64,000 nt of DNA from Salminus brasiliensis (Eukaryota > Chordata > Actinopteri > Characiformes > Bryconidae), in NCBI RefSeq assembly GCF_030463535.1, contig NC_132894.1:12483433-12547432 (forward strand), written 5' to 3'. The notes below the pieces were generated by a model. The model had not been told where the DNA came from, made no database searches, and was given only the letters and a program-made list of their open reading frames with translations. The position numbers and the translations under genes were made by a program. Each line of letters starts with the position of its first letter. Within the stretch, counting starts at the first letter, position 1. This document shows positions 1 through 42,400 of this stretch, piece after piece.

Positions 1-489
1 CCTTTGTATATAATCCATCTCACAGTAGATTGGTAGAGACTAATCTCTTCAGTAAACTGGTTTTGTATGAGAACCTGGAAAAGCGATAAAGACTCTCAGG
101 AAGATTCTCAAAAATATTCCATTTTATTATATTCTTTGTTCAAGGAAACCTGTGTCATGAAGACCAGGCCTTAATAGTGAGGACCCAAGGTTATGTTCTT
201 GAACTGTGGGAGTGGGAGTACCCCTTAAATGAACTCTGGCAAAGATATTTAATGTTGAATGGTTTTGCTTGACAAAATGCTAAAATCTAATGTTTTTTTT
301 GCATAATTTGTGTTGTTTTGGGTACTCTTTATCTAGTTTTAAGAATTCTATGAAGATCTGAACACATTCCAGGTCAAGCCTGGGCAGAAATACAAAATAA
401 ACTTTCTACTGTGACTTTCTAGTGGCACTGTATAACTCTGGATTACAGAGCACTCAGAGTTAAAAGGAGCTTAAGGCAGCTGTACTTAC
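1..489 (-). other. WDR18 intron 5, partial
   Basis: Begins with a gtaagt donor on the minus strand at 489. Ordinary AT-rich intron sequence. I see no exon, repeat family or RNA gene in it. Confidence 0.8.
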
Positions 490-31317
<30,828 letters not shown>

Positions 31318-31365
31318 GTTGGCCGCACAAAGCGCGATTATTTTGGAAGAAGAGGGCCGTCCGTG

Positions 31366-31408
31366 AAGTCGTCATTTCCGAGTTGTGCTGGATTGTGGGT
31401 AATGTAGT
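31366..31408 (-). promoter_or_regulatory. WDR18 proximal promoter: ZNF143/STAF-like motif plus ETS-like site
   Basis: On the minus strand 31408-31391 reads ACTACATTACCCACAATC, close to the ZNF143/STAF element ACTACAATTCCCAGAATGC. Between it and the ATG, CGGAAATGACG (around 31,380-31,370) has an ETS core and a partial CRE. Such sites are common just upstream of the start of housekeeping ribosome-biogenesis genes. Position 74-91 bases above the ATG fits a short 5-prime UTR. Factor binding is inferred from sequence only. Confidence 0.55.
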
Positions 31409-31410
31409 TG

Positions 31411-31938
31411 TTATGAGCCTGAATCGACGCCTCACGCGCATCGCCTATAGAGAAATATTTGGCGGACAAAAACTACATGGTAACTAATGTAGCTATATGG
31501 GTAATGGGTAAAATTCTGCTCAATTAAAAGTGGATTTTTTCTACATTTAAACAAAGAACACGATTAAACAGATCAAATTCAAAGTTAGGACGTGTTGTTT
31601 TATTAATATTATTATTATTATTATTTTTAATTTTTTTTTTTAGCTACATTAAATAATCTGAATTCACCATCAGTGTGTTGTAGCCTCACTTAGCTAACGT
31701 TAGCCTACTGTGTTTAGCTGTAGTCTGAGGCTTAACTGTATATTAAATAATATTACATGCAAAAACCAACAGTGTTGCAAAGAATTACATATAAAAACCC
31801 TCATATTGATTAATTGGTGGATTCTGTAAGGTCTACACTTTGAAATGTATGTGTACCTCATTTACAGCACAAATACGTACATTGCTATATAGTCCATTTT
31901 AATATATTAACATATTATCTTCTCAAAATAGTCCTCAA
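31411..31938. other. Intergenic, upstream of WDR18
   Basis: AT-rich apart from the first about 60 bases. Contains gttagcctactgtg/gctaacgttagc phrases common in teleost non-coding DNA. No gene recognised. Confidence 0.7.
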
Positions 31939-32817
31939 TACAGTCATGTGGAAAACTTCAAGGACAAACCATGAGCTAAAGTTAGAATCAGGTGCAGCAC
32001 ATCAGCTGCAGATGATAAGAAAATCAGTAGAGAGGATTTTGGGGAAGCCTGTCTTATTTAAACCTCAGACAGTTTGGTTTGTTGTTGATTGTTGAAGTGC
32101 AGAACTCTCTGAGGCCTTCAGTATCTATGAAGGAACAAATAGAAATCGGCTATCCGCTATAAAATTTAGAAGTGAATCATCCGCCAACATGGCCAGGTCA
32201 GCTCGTCCTAGTACAGCTCAAGAGCAGGCCACCTCAAACAATCCTAAAATATCACCAGGGGACCTACAGGTCGCTCTTGCCACAGTTGATGTCAAAGTAC
32301 AACATCCACCATTGGAAGAGACCCCACACATTTGTTTTTCATGGGAGGTGTGCAAGGAGGAGACCCTCGTTCTCAAAAAAAAGTTTGCCAGAGGACACTT
32401 AGACAATGACCAGGATGTCTGGAACAATTCTAAGAATCTTAAGGTACGCTGCCAAAAGCTGGGGCCTGGCTATGCAGCACATTTGGCAGCTGGTCATAAC
32501 AGCAAAAGGTGCTCTATTGAGTACTAAAGACACTTGTCATGAAGGGGTTGAATAATTCTGAGGCTGCAGTGGTCATAAAAAGGGGCATTTTGTGTTGAAT
32601 CTGGAGAAAGCACTTGTTCTATTAGTTATATTGAGCAATTTAAATGGTTCTTCGTTTATTGTAAACAACTGAACATTTGTAAATGTTGCTAATAAAGCTC
32701 ATTTGCAGCTCATTTCAATTGCAAATGTAGGGTGTCTTGAGTTTTTACTCACAAGACATTTCTTCAGTTGAATGTGTTTAGTTTTTAAGGGGTGTCCTAG
32801 GTCTTCACATGACTGTA
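31939..32817 (+). mobile_element. Tc1/mariner element with both ends and TA target site
   Basis: The left end TACAGTCATGTG (31,939) and right end CACATGACTGTA (32,806-32,817) are perfect complements, starting with CAGT inside a TA dinucleotide, as in Tc1 elements. The interior reads in broken frames as Tc1 transposase: GDLQVALATVDVKVQ, then in another frame FHGRCARRRPSFSKK, then DNDQDVWNNS. At least one frameshift separates these, and about 880 bases is much shorter than an autonomous 1.6 kb copy, so it is dead. Confidence 0.8.
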
Positions 32818-33696
32818 TATTAATTTGAAGCCACTAGAACCTTAATTCCTGACCTCAGTAAATTAGTTTGTGGCATCTACATATTAACAACTTACAAAAA
32901 AAAACACCACCATGTCACCTTGGTAGACAAGATGTATAAGAAATGTTTTTACATTTGCTTTGCAAAACATTATAAAAATGTACCATGTACATCTGTAGAA
33001 CCATGTGTGTGTGTGTGTTCATGCACATGAATGGGAGAGTATCTTGTAAAGGAGTCGCCTGCGCCCTCCACAGCAGGTCCAGGAAGAGCTTCCTCTTCTA
33101 AATCATCCCCGCCTTGAGGTCAAGATGACTTCTGTCCACCACATGAAAAGCATCGTAGGCAGAGAAGGCTTTTTTTTTTTAACTTTCACTTTCTCCAGAG
33201 AATCTCTAGGCCACGGTCGTATAGGCAGGCATACAAGTTGTTGCTTTTCCTTCTCTTATTTCAACCATTCTACACATTCCCTGATTCTTTTTTGGCCCTC
33301 ACCCAACAGATTAGCCGATGAGTGCCTGCAAGTTCCTTTTTTGAATGCTTTACGTAACACGAAATAAGACAGCGACCTCTGGTTTGTGTCCAGTTAATCT
33401 CTTGTTCCAAATTTAGGAAAGTTACTGGGGTACAGTGACCCAGTGATGTAGTGAACTGGAACATTCTTACCCATGTCCCACAATGCACCTCAAGACACAG
33501 GAACAGAACAGGCCCAGCAAGGCATAGTAAATCAAATGAACAGCAAAAAGACATCATGCAGTCATGTAAAACAAAAAAAGAGGACACCCCATTAGATATG
33601 TACACCCTTTTCTGTTTGTCTGATAAAATGTCAATTAGATGTTTTCTTTAGCTGTCTACTAGTCTCTGACATTAGCTGAGGGAATGCAGAATTCTT

Positions 33697-34060
33697 TCAC
33701 TCCTCCATGCAGAATTCTTTCAGTTTTGTGATGTTGTGAAGGGATTTCTTCATGGCCAGACCGCACCGAATCTCAAGATGACTTGGCCAGTCCAGTTTTC
33801 TTCTTTTTAGCCATTTCTTGGTGGATTTACTTAGATGTTTTGGATCACTGTCACTGTGCAGTCTCTTTGTGCTGGTAGTTGCATGTACTGTGGCAGGAGC
33901 TACCTGTAGGTCCTGTGTTGACATTTTAAGATTGTTGGAGACTTCTTGACACATCTTGTGTTCTGCTGTTGGGCTGAACTTGCTAGAATGGTGTGTTTCT
34001 GATGTTTTCAGATGGTGAAATGGCAAATTTCTAATTGTTTTGAGATCTTTTTAAACTCCT
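33697..34060 (-). mobile_element. Tc1-like transposase relic, inverted
   Basis: A minus-strand frame contains MSTQDLQVAPATV and STKRLHSD, parallel to the DLQVALATV stretch of the element at 31.9 kb. N-terminal part only; no catalytic region seen. Confidence 0.55.
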
Positions 34061-34195
34061 TCCCAGACTCATTAGCATCTACAACTTTCCTGCTGAAGGC
34101 CCTTAGTGAGTTCTTTGGATCTCACCACAGGGATTCCACTCACTTCAACAATCAAGAGCAAACCAGACTAAATGTCTGAGGTTTAAATAAGACAG

Positions 34196-34660
34196 GATTC
34201 TCATGCTGGTAGTTGCATGTACTGTGGCAGGAGCTACCTCTAAGTCCCGTGATGACATTTTAGGATTGTTGAACACTTCCTGACACATCTTGCATTCTGC
34301 TGTTACATTTACATTTACATTACATTTACGGCATTTAGCTGATGCTCTTATCCAGAACGACTTACAAGGTAACTTGTATTACAGAGGTGGGCCAATGTAG
34401 TGTTAGTAGTCTTGCCCAAGGACTCTTATTGGTGTATCACAGGATAATCACCCAGATAGGGAATTGAACCCCAGTCTCCCACATGGTGTGGTAGCTCACT
34501 GGCAGGTAGTGGTGTTATCTGGGCTGAATCTGCCAGGATGGGCAGTTTTGAGATCTTTCTTTTGAGATCACTTGTTTAAAAAAAGATTTAAATAAGACAG
34601 GATCCTTCAGAATCCTCTCTGCAACTGATACTAATTTAAGGCATTTGAAGTAGTAATAAG
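34196..34660 (-). mobile_element. Second copy of the same Tc1-like relic, split by a SINE
   Basis: The run tgctggtagttgcatgtactgtggcaggagctacct, at 34,204, repeats the sequence at 33,870-33,905. The two copies stay alignable up to ttctgctgtt, where the second is interrupted by a SINE and resumes with gggctgaa. Confidence 0.6.
34303..34520 (-). mobile_element. tRNA-derived SINE, copy 2, inside a transposon relic
   Basis: Inverted copy: it starts with repeated acattt units (the tail), then cggcatttagctgatgctcttatcc, and ends near ggtagtggtgttatct (the tRNA-like head). B-box complement ggaattgaacccc at 34,460. The uninterrupted sister sequence at about 33,965 gives the empty site. Confidence 0.85.
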
Positions 34661-34984
34661 TGTGGGGGTGTCCAAACTTTCCTTACAAGATAATGGCAAA
34701 TCTATTAATGAATTATTTTTCTTCATTTTTCTACATTTCTTCAGTTCTTCTTTTCATTTATATTACCTTCAACTCTCCATATTGTTCAAATGTCCATATG
34801 TTTAAATATGTTAAGAAAAAAGAAAAAGGTTTTCAAGTAGAGAATAAGCCCTCCAATAAGCCCATAAAAACACTGTTAACAGAGTTTACGTTCCACCCTA
34901 AAACTCTTTATCTTTAAAAGTCTTTATCTTTAAATCTTTAAAAGTGCTGGACTGGGCCAACAGGCAGGATTTTACAGCATTTAA

Positions 34985-35330
34985 ACTCTGCTTTACTCTT
35001 TAGTAGTTCAGCACCCATTCCCTCTGTGTGTAAAAGTGGCTGCCTCCTTTCTTTTAGGAGCTGGTAACACTCCCCTCAGCAGCAATAACTGCAACCAAAC
35101 ACTTTCTGTAGTTGTTAATACATGTCTCACAATTCCTGTCCTGTCCTTGCCAAACTGCTCCAGCTCAGTGACATTTGTAGGCCTTCGAGCTGTGCGTTTC
35201 CGGTCCTGCCCCAGCCTTTTAACAGAGTTCAGGCTGGCAATGTGACGAGGCAATTCCAAAACTCAACTCACTTCTCTGGGTGATGTAATGCTGTGGGGGA
35301 CGTTTTTTCTTGCCCCTTTATTAGCAATCA
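34985..35330. mobile_element. DNA-transposon-derived repeat
   Basis: Contains the phrase cagcagcaataactgcaaccaaacactttctgtagttgttaatacatgtc (35,078-35,126), a sequence type found in teleost Tc1-family elements. No intact frame or clear ends. Confidence 0.45.
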
Positions 35331-38300
35331 ATCAGTCATTGCTTGAGTGCCACAGACTATTTGAATATTGTCGCTGATCATGTGCATCCCTTCATCCAGC
35401 GCCAAATTGCACGAGTGGCAGGAACTGAAACCACTTGTCCTACGCAACTCTAATTGCGACATGTTTGTCCCAGTGATGTTGAACAAGTCATGAGTTTGAC
35501 TCCTGAGAAAATGTGAAAGGTCTGACTTGTCACAGTAGTGTGAAGAAATACCCAACCAGGCGTGGCATACCATACAGAGGGTGAAATGTGAGGAAGGCCT
35601 CAAGAAAACTGTACATGTAGCTGAAGGCAGGAAGAGGAGCTGCATCGTGTTGGACCATGTTGTGCCTGAGAAAAAAATGTTACCATAGCAATCATGGACA
35701 GTGTTGGACACTGTATGGAAGGTGTATCTTCTGTGAGATGGGTTCAACCTGACAAACGGCAAATTGGTTGGCATGTGAGTGTATTCGGATTTATGCATTG
35801 TTATTAACCATTTAACAGCCACTGTAAGAAACACAGTCCATAAAAAAATTTTTGCAACCATATTATGGTTATAAAATCTCTGCAAAACCCATCTTCAAAA
35901 GTTTGACCTCGATCCCCTCGTTGAATAGAGTGTTAAATGGTGATTATATCCCCTGGGTGGCAGTGTCATAAAGGATATCATTGTCTGAAAGCTCTGAAAG
36001 GTGAGGTGATGCGGCTCTTCAAGCTCCACAGATCAAGTTTAATGCTCTACATCCCATGACAAGATTTTTGTTGAATGGCAGAAACTTGTTAATAAAATGT
36101 ATTTCGATTCTATGTAACTCCCAAAAAATGTGTGACCGCTCAGTTGAGTTGCCCGGTAAACAGAATTGCATATGAATAGTGGCTCGGCATAAACACTGCC
36201 CAAGATCATGTCACCAATTTCCTTGCTAAACTGAATTGTATGTGTCTAACCTTTAGACAAGCACATTTTGAAAGCTATTTACTCTTTTTACCAAGATATG
36301 AGCTATATGAGCTGGTAGTACTCATTATTTCTGTCGTATCAATCATAGCTGAGACGCATTAATAAACGCTGTGCATTGAATAACTTTAACTGCAGTTATG
36401 TAAATAGGTAGGTAGCTTTCAACCTTCCATTTTACTCTTAACATGTATATGAGGCTGTATTTGAGTGCACAATAAACTTGATTATATTGTAGTTCTATTG
36501 TGTTATAATAATTCTTCCATAATGCCTATAATAGTTCATGCCAAGAATTACCCTTCCTGGGCAGGTCAACCAGCTGGTTGCATGGTTGTTAGGAGTCCCA
36601 TCTTATATCTAATCTCCTCAGAAACAGCTAAAAAATTAATAAAATGCACTTAATGGCTGTTTTGACTGGAATTAAAAAAACTATGTGTTCTTTAAGTTCT
36701 GCATTGTACAGTACATACATATACATAAATGCATAAATCATAAAATTGCTGATTCTCATGTCAAACCGATGGCTTTCATTGCCTTATTCAAGCTGTGTGT
36801 CAGATTCAGACGCAAGGAAAAACCCATAAAGCTAAAACAATGGCAGTTTTATTTCAAAGGTTTCTTTCAACATGTAAAAAAAACATTTCAAATAAACACA
36901 TACCTGCCAACACACCCTGTTTCCAAGATTAGTCTGCTATTTTAACCCATTTACCCCCCTCATATCCTGTTCCTTTCCCAAAATGCAGTGCAGTGAATTA
37001 GGCATGATGTGACCCAGTTCTTATTCTCAGCTGTTTCAGGAAATACCAGATTCTGATTATGTTATATTAGGTTTCAGGAAATGTTTCAAATGATCTGTTG
37101 ATTATCAGCATAATTGTCATTTGCAGGGCTGAAGAGGCCTGTACACCATTAAAAAGGGTTATTGAAATATTCTTTAATAACGGTTATGGAACAACCATGA
37201 CACCTCCAAGAATTATAGGAATGTTTTAATGGATCTTCTCTATGATGGAGAACTTTCTTTAAAATAGCTCCAGCACCAAAAATGATTCCAAAGTTGTTAT
37301 ATTTTCATACTATATAAAAGCCTTTTTGCTAAAAATGAAGCAGTAAAAATTTGCAATGTTATATGAGGCTCACATTTGTGACAAAGAACACTAGCCTAAA
37401 CTATACTGGTGTTGTAGTTTAGATACATAGCACCAAGACATCAACACAGAGACCAGGACACAATGAGTCAGGACCAAGAGTGAGGTGAGGTTGCAGTGGT
37501 ATACTGTTGTAAGGCATACCACACTATGAAAATGGATGCTTATCATGTTGTGTACATTTGCTTAATACTATTACTGGAAAGAAAATGCATGAATTAGAGA
37601 ATCCTAGCAACTGTTACTACTTTCAGAGTTTAAAAACGTAAAAACTAAGCAATCCATCAGCTGGAATCATGGAGAGAATAATAGCAGTAATTAGCAGATG
37701 AATCCATTAAATATCACCATTTCATTCCATTTACAGTCAATTGTGAAACTCTGTATACTGTGATACTATAATCCTGTGATATCTTCTGAGACAGTTATAA
37801 TAATGAAAATCAAATACCGGCAACCCAATTTTGTAATTTTTTCCATTATGAAGGACCCTTCTTTTCCACTATGTTAGGCTGTATAAAATTCACTTGTTAA
37901 TTGCTTGAATGCTGATTGGGGAACCATTGAACACGTGTCACCATTTGTTCTCCCATTTGCTAATCTTGTTTTTTTTTGTGTAGATTAGAATATTTATTTT
38001 AATTACATGTTTGACATGTAGATGTTATATGGTATAAGGGTTGTTGCAATGGCTAATCTTTAACATAAGCCCCTAGCTGTGTGTGTATAAACATTTATTG
38101 CTGTTTACAGATTTACAAGCTCAAACTAAAAAATGTTTATTTGTGGCCTTCAGACGACTGGTCTCAAGACAAAGCCTTGACTTCTGTACTACAACACTAT
38201 TAAATGCAGCACTACTTAATCAAACACCAACTGCATACTGCTTTTGACAGTGTTGCCAGGCCACATATACAACCTTCAAATTCTGTAGCTTATAGATTCA

Positions 38301-39300
38301 TTTGAGACTTTTCTGGTTCTTTATCTGATGTTTAGCAGGTAGTATAATGTATGAATGTATGAATGATGAATGTTTCTGAGTTGACCTCGTTCTAACTCTT
38401 CTTACTAACTGAGATCAGCATAAGGAAATAATGAAAAGGGCCTCTTTAGCATAACATACGAGCTAAACACTTTCCAGTCAGATGCAGAAACACCAATACG
38501 CACTGGAGTGACTCTTCCATTAATAAATTGCACTTGTTTTTTGTCAACAGAAGAGCAGGTCATATGTTCAGTCTTCAGGGGCTGCCAGAGGAGCCACTGA
38601 TATGAGCCCAGTTTCCCTATAGCATCCCAGTGTTTAAATCATCCTAACTAACAGAGACAGCATTCAGTGTGATGCTCGCTCTTCCATGTAAGAATCCTCC
38701 TAGTTCTAAGATTCATTTGAGAAATGCAGCTCTGGTTTTATCAGTTCAAGATCACATTAGCAGACTGATAAACTCTGGGTACAATCTATGACTAATTCAC
38801 TGCAGTGCTTTCTTCCAAGACAACGAAAAACCCTTACATTTAAGCCTAATCTCATGATCAATGAGAAACATTTACCACGCCCGAACTGACAAACCCTGAC
38901 ATGTCAGTTCAAATAAAAGCTCACACAAGTTAAAGCATACATTAGAGATCTGCAACTGAGGCTAGGCCTACTTCTTTGGAGGGAATGCCGTGTGTTTTCA
39001 CAAACAGATGTTGGCAGGTACGTACGTGGACACTGAAGATCAGCGTGGTCCTAATTCTCAACTGTTGTCTCCTAGTTAAAGTCACCTTTATAGTATTTCC
39101 ATCATAAATAAATAGCCCAAACTTTAGCTTTAGGCCAACAGGCAGACCATAGTAATTTCTCAGCTCAAACACAAACAGTGACTGTCGAATGGCTTCATTG
39201 GTTTCACCTAAACAAAGAACATACTGGGTTTGAATCAGACAAATGGTACACAAGAAACAGTCTCGTTATATTTCAATGTTTTTTCAGCAAATAAACCATG
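35330..39300. other. Intergenic, AT-rich
   Basis: A 185-residue minus-strand open frame at 35,885-35,328 has no start context or domain I can defend. It contains NLALDEGM, faintly like a piggyBac catalytic region. An AAGAACC-like repeat edge lies at 37,165-37,300. Otherwise unremarkable. Confidence 0.55.
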
Positions 39301-39335
39301 AACAGGGTTCCTTATTTCAGAGCAGAACATTCCCA

Positions 39336-39477
39336 TTTATTTTACAGCAGTGCTTTTCCTTACAAAAGTAAAAGTGTGCTTCAAGTCCAGGTTATACGTG
39401 CACCTAATGCTGGTGTCTTGAAACAGTGTTGTACTGAAATATGTACCCAGTCTCCTTGTTATCTCTGCAACTCCGCT
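39336..39477 (-). other. Tetherin-like gene, predicted terminal exon (stop codon and 3-prime UTR) with poly(A) signal
   Basis: The acceptor tcggtttcag at 39,479-39,478 is followed by AG. Joined to the T that ends exon 4 this makes TAG, closing the protein right after the hydrophobic tail. An AATAAA lies on the minus strand at 39,341-39,336, about 140 bases on. A competing acceptor near 39,212 would instead add a long tail in frame (ETNEAIRQSLFVFE). The first choice is preferred because of the nearby poly(A) signal and the GPI-like ending. Confidence 0.55.
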
Positions 39478-42400
39478 CTGAAACCGAAAACACAATCACA
39501 TTATCAAAAGGGAGCGCCATCGTTAGCCATAACATCATCATGCTAACTGTTAACTGTCTATTGTGGCAAAATGAGCTGGATGATTAAGAGAAGCAGCTGC
39601 TAAGTGATACTTACAAGGTACCAAGAGCAGACTGATGTAAATGATCATGACCATGGCGATACCACTTTGAGGTCCAGGAGGTCCATCATTACTGGATTCA
39701 GTGCCATGATAATGGGTAGCCTGGACCTGGGTTTGGCACTTCGTCCTATAATCCAACACAGTACGTTTAGAGTTTGTTTATGACGAGGCATTCTAATGCA
39801 GGGGTGTCAAACATAACGGCCCAATATAGGTTCTACTCTGGCCTTGAAAATTAATTTAGAAGCAATGTTCTCAATGACAACTTAAGTTTAGCTACTTATG
39901 AAAAAAAAATGTACTGACACTGACCTATTCAGTCTGAAGTAGGCTACTGATCAGAAAAGTAGCTAGCTATGCTAACCCAACATTCCAATAGTTATTTACA
40001 GCAATTTAGAGCATAGCTAACTAGCTTTCAACACTACACAAAGATCTGAGTGTTGTGAGGCACCATGTAACTTATACCCACTGCCTTCCAAAGAGGACCT
40101 GCATCTGTGGTTAAAGGCGCTAAATTTAAAACATCCACCCAAACGTCTGTACGTCTTTGTGGAGATGAAACTCAGTTCTGAAGCTCTGGTGCAGCGGATG
40201 CATTGGGTGCTTGTGAGGCCGTCAGGTAAGAAACTAGCCTAAGGCCCGAAACATACTTCAAGCAAGGATGCAAATGCAGATGCTTTGAGCTACGCAGACT
40301 TGGTTTCACTCCTATTTCATAATGCAACACAAGTGTGAACTGCATTTTGAGCCCCGCAAGGGATGCTACAAGAACGGCCAAGTTGTCTTGTACCACCGGC
40401 GTGCTTTTTATCCTGTCAACTGTCATGGCAGACCAGTATTGATTTTGGTTTGTCCTCTATCATTGTCCCCTCGAGTACTGAGGGCCCTATTTTAGCTATA
40501 TTCAGGCAAGCTGTCAACCGTGCACCATGCAGCTTGATTTAGGGCGTGGCAGTGTGTCTTTGCTATTACAGTGATAAGAAAGGTACGCCTCACGTGGCTC
40601 AAAATGTACAAAAGTCATGTCTTAAGTCTCTTAGTTATTCATGGGTGTGATTTGAGACATGAGGTGCAATAAACCTTTTAGCGTGTCTCTTAGTGTGGAT
40701 TGCTATTTCAGTGGCACACCTGTGGTGTAGCACCTCGCCTCTAGAATAATGTTATTTTATTTTGTATTCTGTTTATTGTTGATGTAAAAGTTTGTATAGC
40801 TGGCAACTGGCACACAATATGGGTTTGTGCACTGCTGCGTGTCCATGTGTGTGTAACAAGCGGGGGTGTACACGTGTTGGACCTGTGTTGACAATTCACT
40901 GCCAAGACAGCAATGAACGTCTGACTGTTGACGTCTGCCTAGGTCATTTTAAGTCAGTGGTGCACCTGCGTTTTCCGTTACCAAGATAGCAATGCACCAC
41001 AAATCTACCTGAACACACCTCATTTCGAGACACCACGCCCATTCCTGTAGATATATTCACAAGCACTGTTGCTATTCAAACAACGCAGACGTAAGGCGTG
41101 AAAATAGACTGTTGGCGGGGTGTAAGATAGCAATGTGCATCGTGACGTGCCTTGCGCAGGGTGTAAGATAGGGGGCTGAGTGTTTTAACCGCCACAGTAA
41201 CGTAAGAACGCACATTGACTTTGTACAGCAGGACTGTGCATTTGCAGAGCGTTGGCATTTGAGCTTTCTGGCCTAAGAGCTAACCTAAAAGCCTCACTTG
41301 CACCCAATGTGTCTGCTTCATCAGAGCCAGTTCTCTGGGTAAGGGTGTTCTGGTGTTGGTTTACCTTCCACAAAATGGTAAGAACAGATATATGGGCGTT
41401 TTTGGGTGGATGTTATACATTTAGAGCCATTAACCACATATGCTGGTCTTGTTCTTTGAAATGTGGTGGTTATAAGTTATATGATGCCTTACAACATCTA
41501 ATTCAAGTAAAATTGTCCTCTTCTTCCAATAATTGTATGTTCATTATCGTTGCGACTGTTGTCTATGTTAACGGGTCTGCTGTTGCATTGAAAGTTCTAG
41601 CACAAAATCCATCCGTCATCATGGAAAATAAGGTAAAAAGGCATAAACAGGGAGACGGTCAAACTCAACAGCAGAACCACAATCAAAATCTCTATTATAG
41701 CTGGGGGTGGGACAACCGAGAGTCCAATTCAGAGGCAGAACCTTACCTTAATTTCAGGGAGGGGCGGGACTAATATTAATACACATGTTCACCGTTTTTT
41801 TTTGTTTCGTTTTTTTACTGCTACCTCACTAAGATAGGGCCCGATATTCTCCAGAAATGTTAGCTAGCACAGTTAGAGCTTTGTGCAAACCTATAGCATC
41901 AGAACACACACACTGACCCTGTTCATGACTAGGACATGTTATTATATTGCAGCTCAGACAGAGGCTGTATGCAGGGCTAAGAGTCAGTGTCAGTCAGTCA
42001 GTGGTCATGTGCTAATGATGTGTAATCCTTCATTAGCAAACAAAGGATCTCATGCTTCTTTTCTAAAGAAGTTCACACAGTGTTGGGTTTCCTTCAAAAA
42101 AGCAGCCCAGCCCCTTTAACCTTACTGAGTTTAATGTGGCCTGTTACCTCAGATGAGTTTGCCAGCCCTGTTTGAATACAATGGCTTCATATAATGGCAG
42201 TTCCTTCCTGTTCCAGTAGTAAAAACTGAATTATGATAGAATACAATAATACATAATACATGGAATATGACTCACAGTTGTTTCTCTAAGTGCTGCCTTC
42301 TGGTCTGGCAGGCCTCCTTTTGTTTCTCCGCTGCCATCTGAAGGAGCACAGCAGCTTTGTGCAGTTCAGTACAGGACTGCAGCTCACTGACTGTGAGGGT

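Noticed and set aside
35328..35885. 185-residue minus-strand open frame with LALDEGM, as a piggyBac transposase or novel gene
   Set aside because: Only a short faint resemblance, no other catalytic block, no splice support. May be a relic, but not supportable.
38942..39253. Open frame after the acceptor near 39,212 as the last exon of the tetherin-like gene
   Set aside because: It would place the hydrophobic segment mid-protein and add a tail without recognisable features. The acceptor at 39,478, with a nearby AATAAA, is simpler. Kept only as an alternative.
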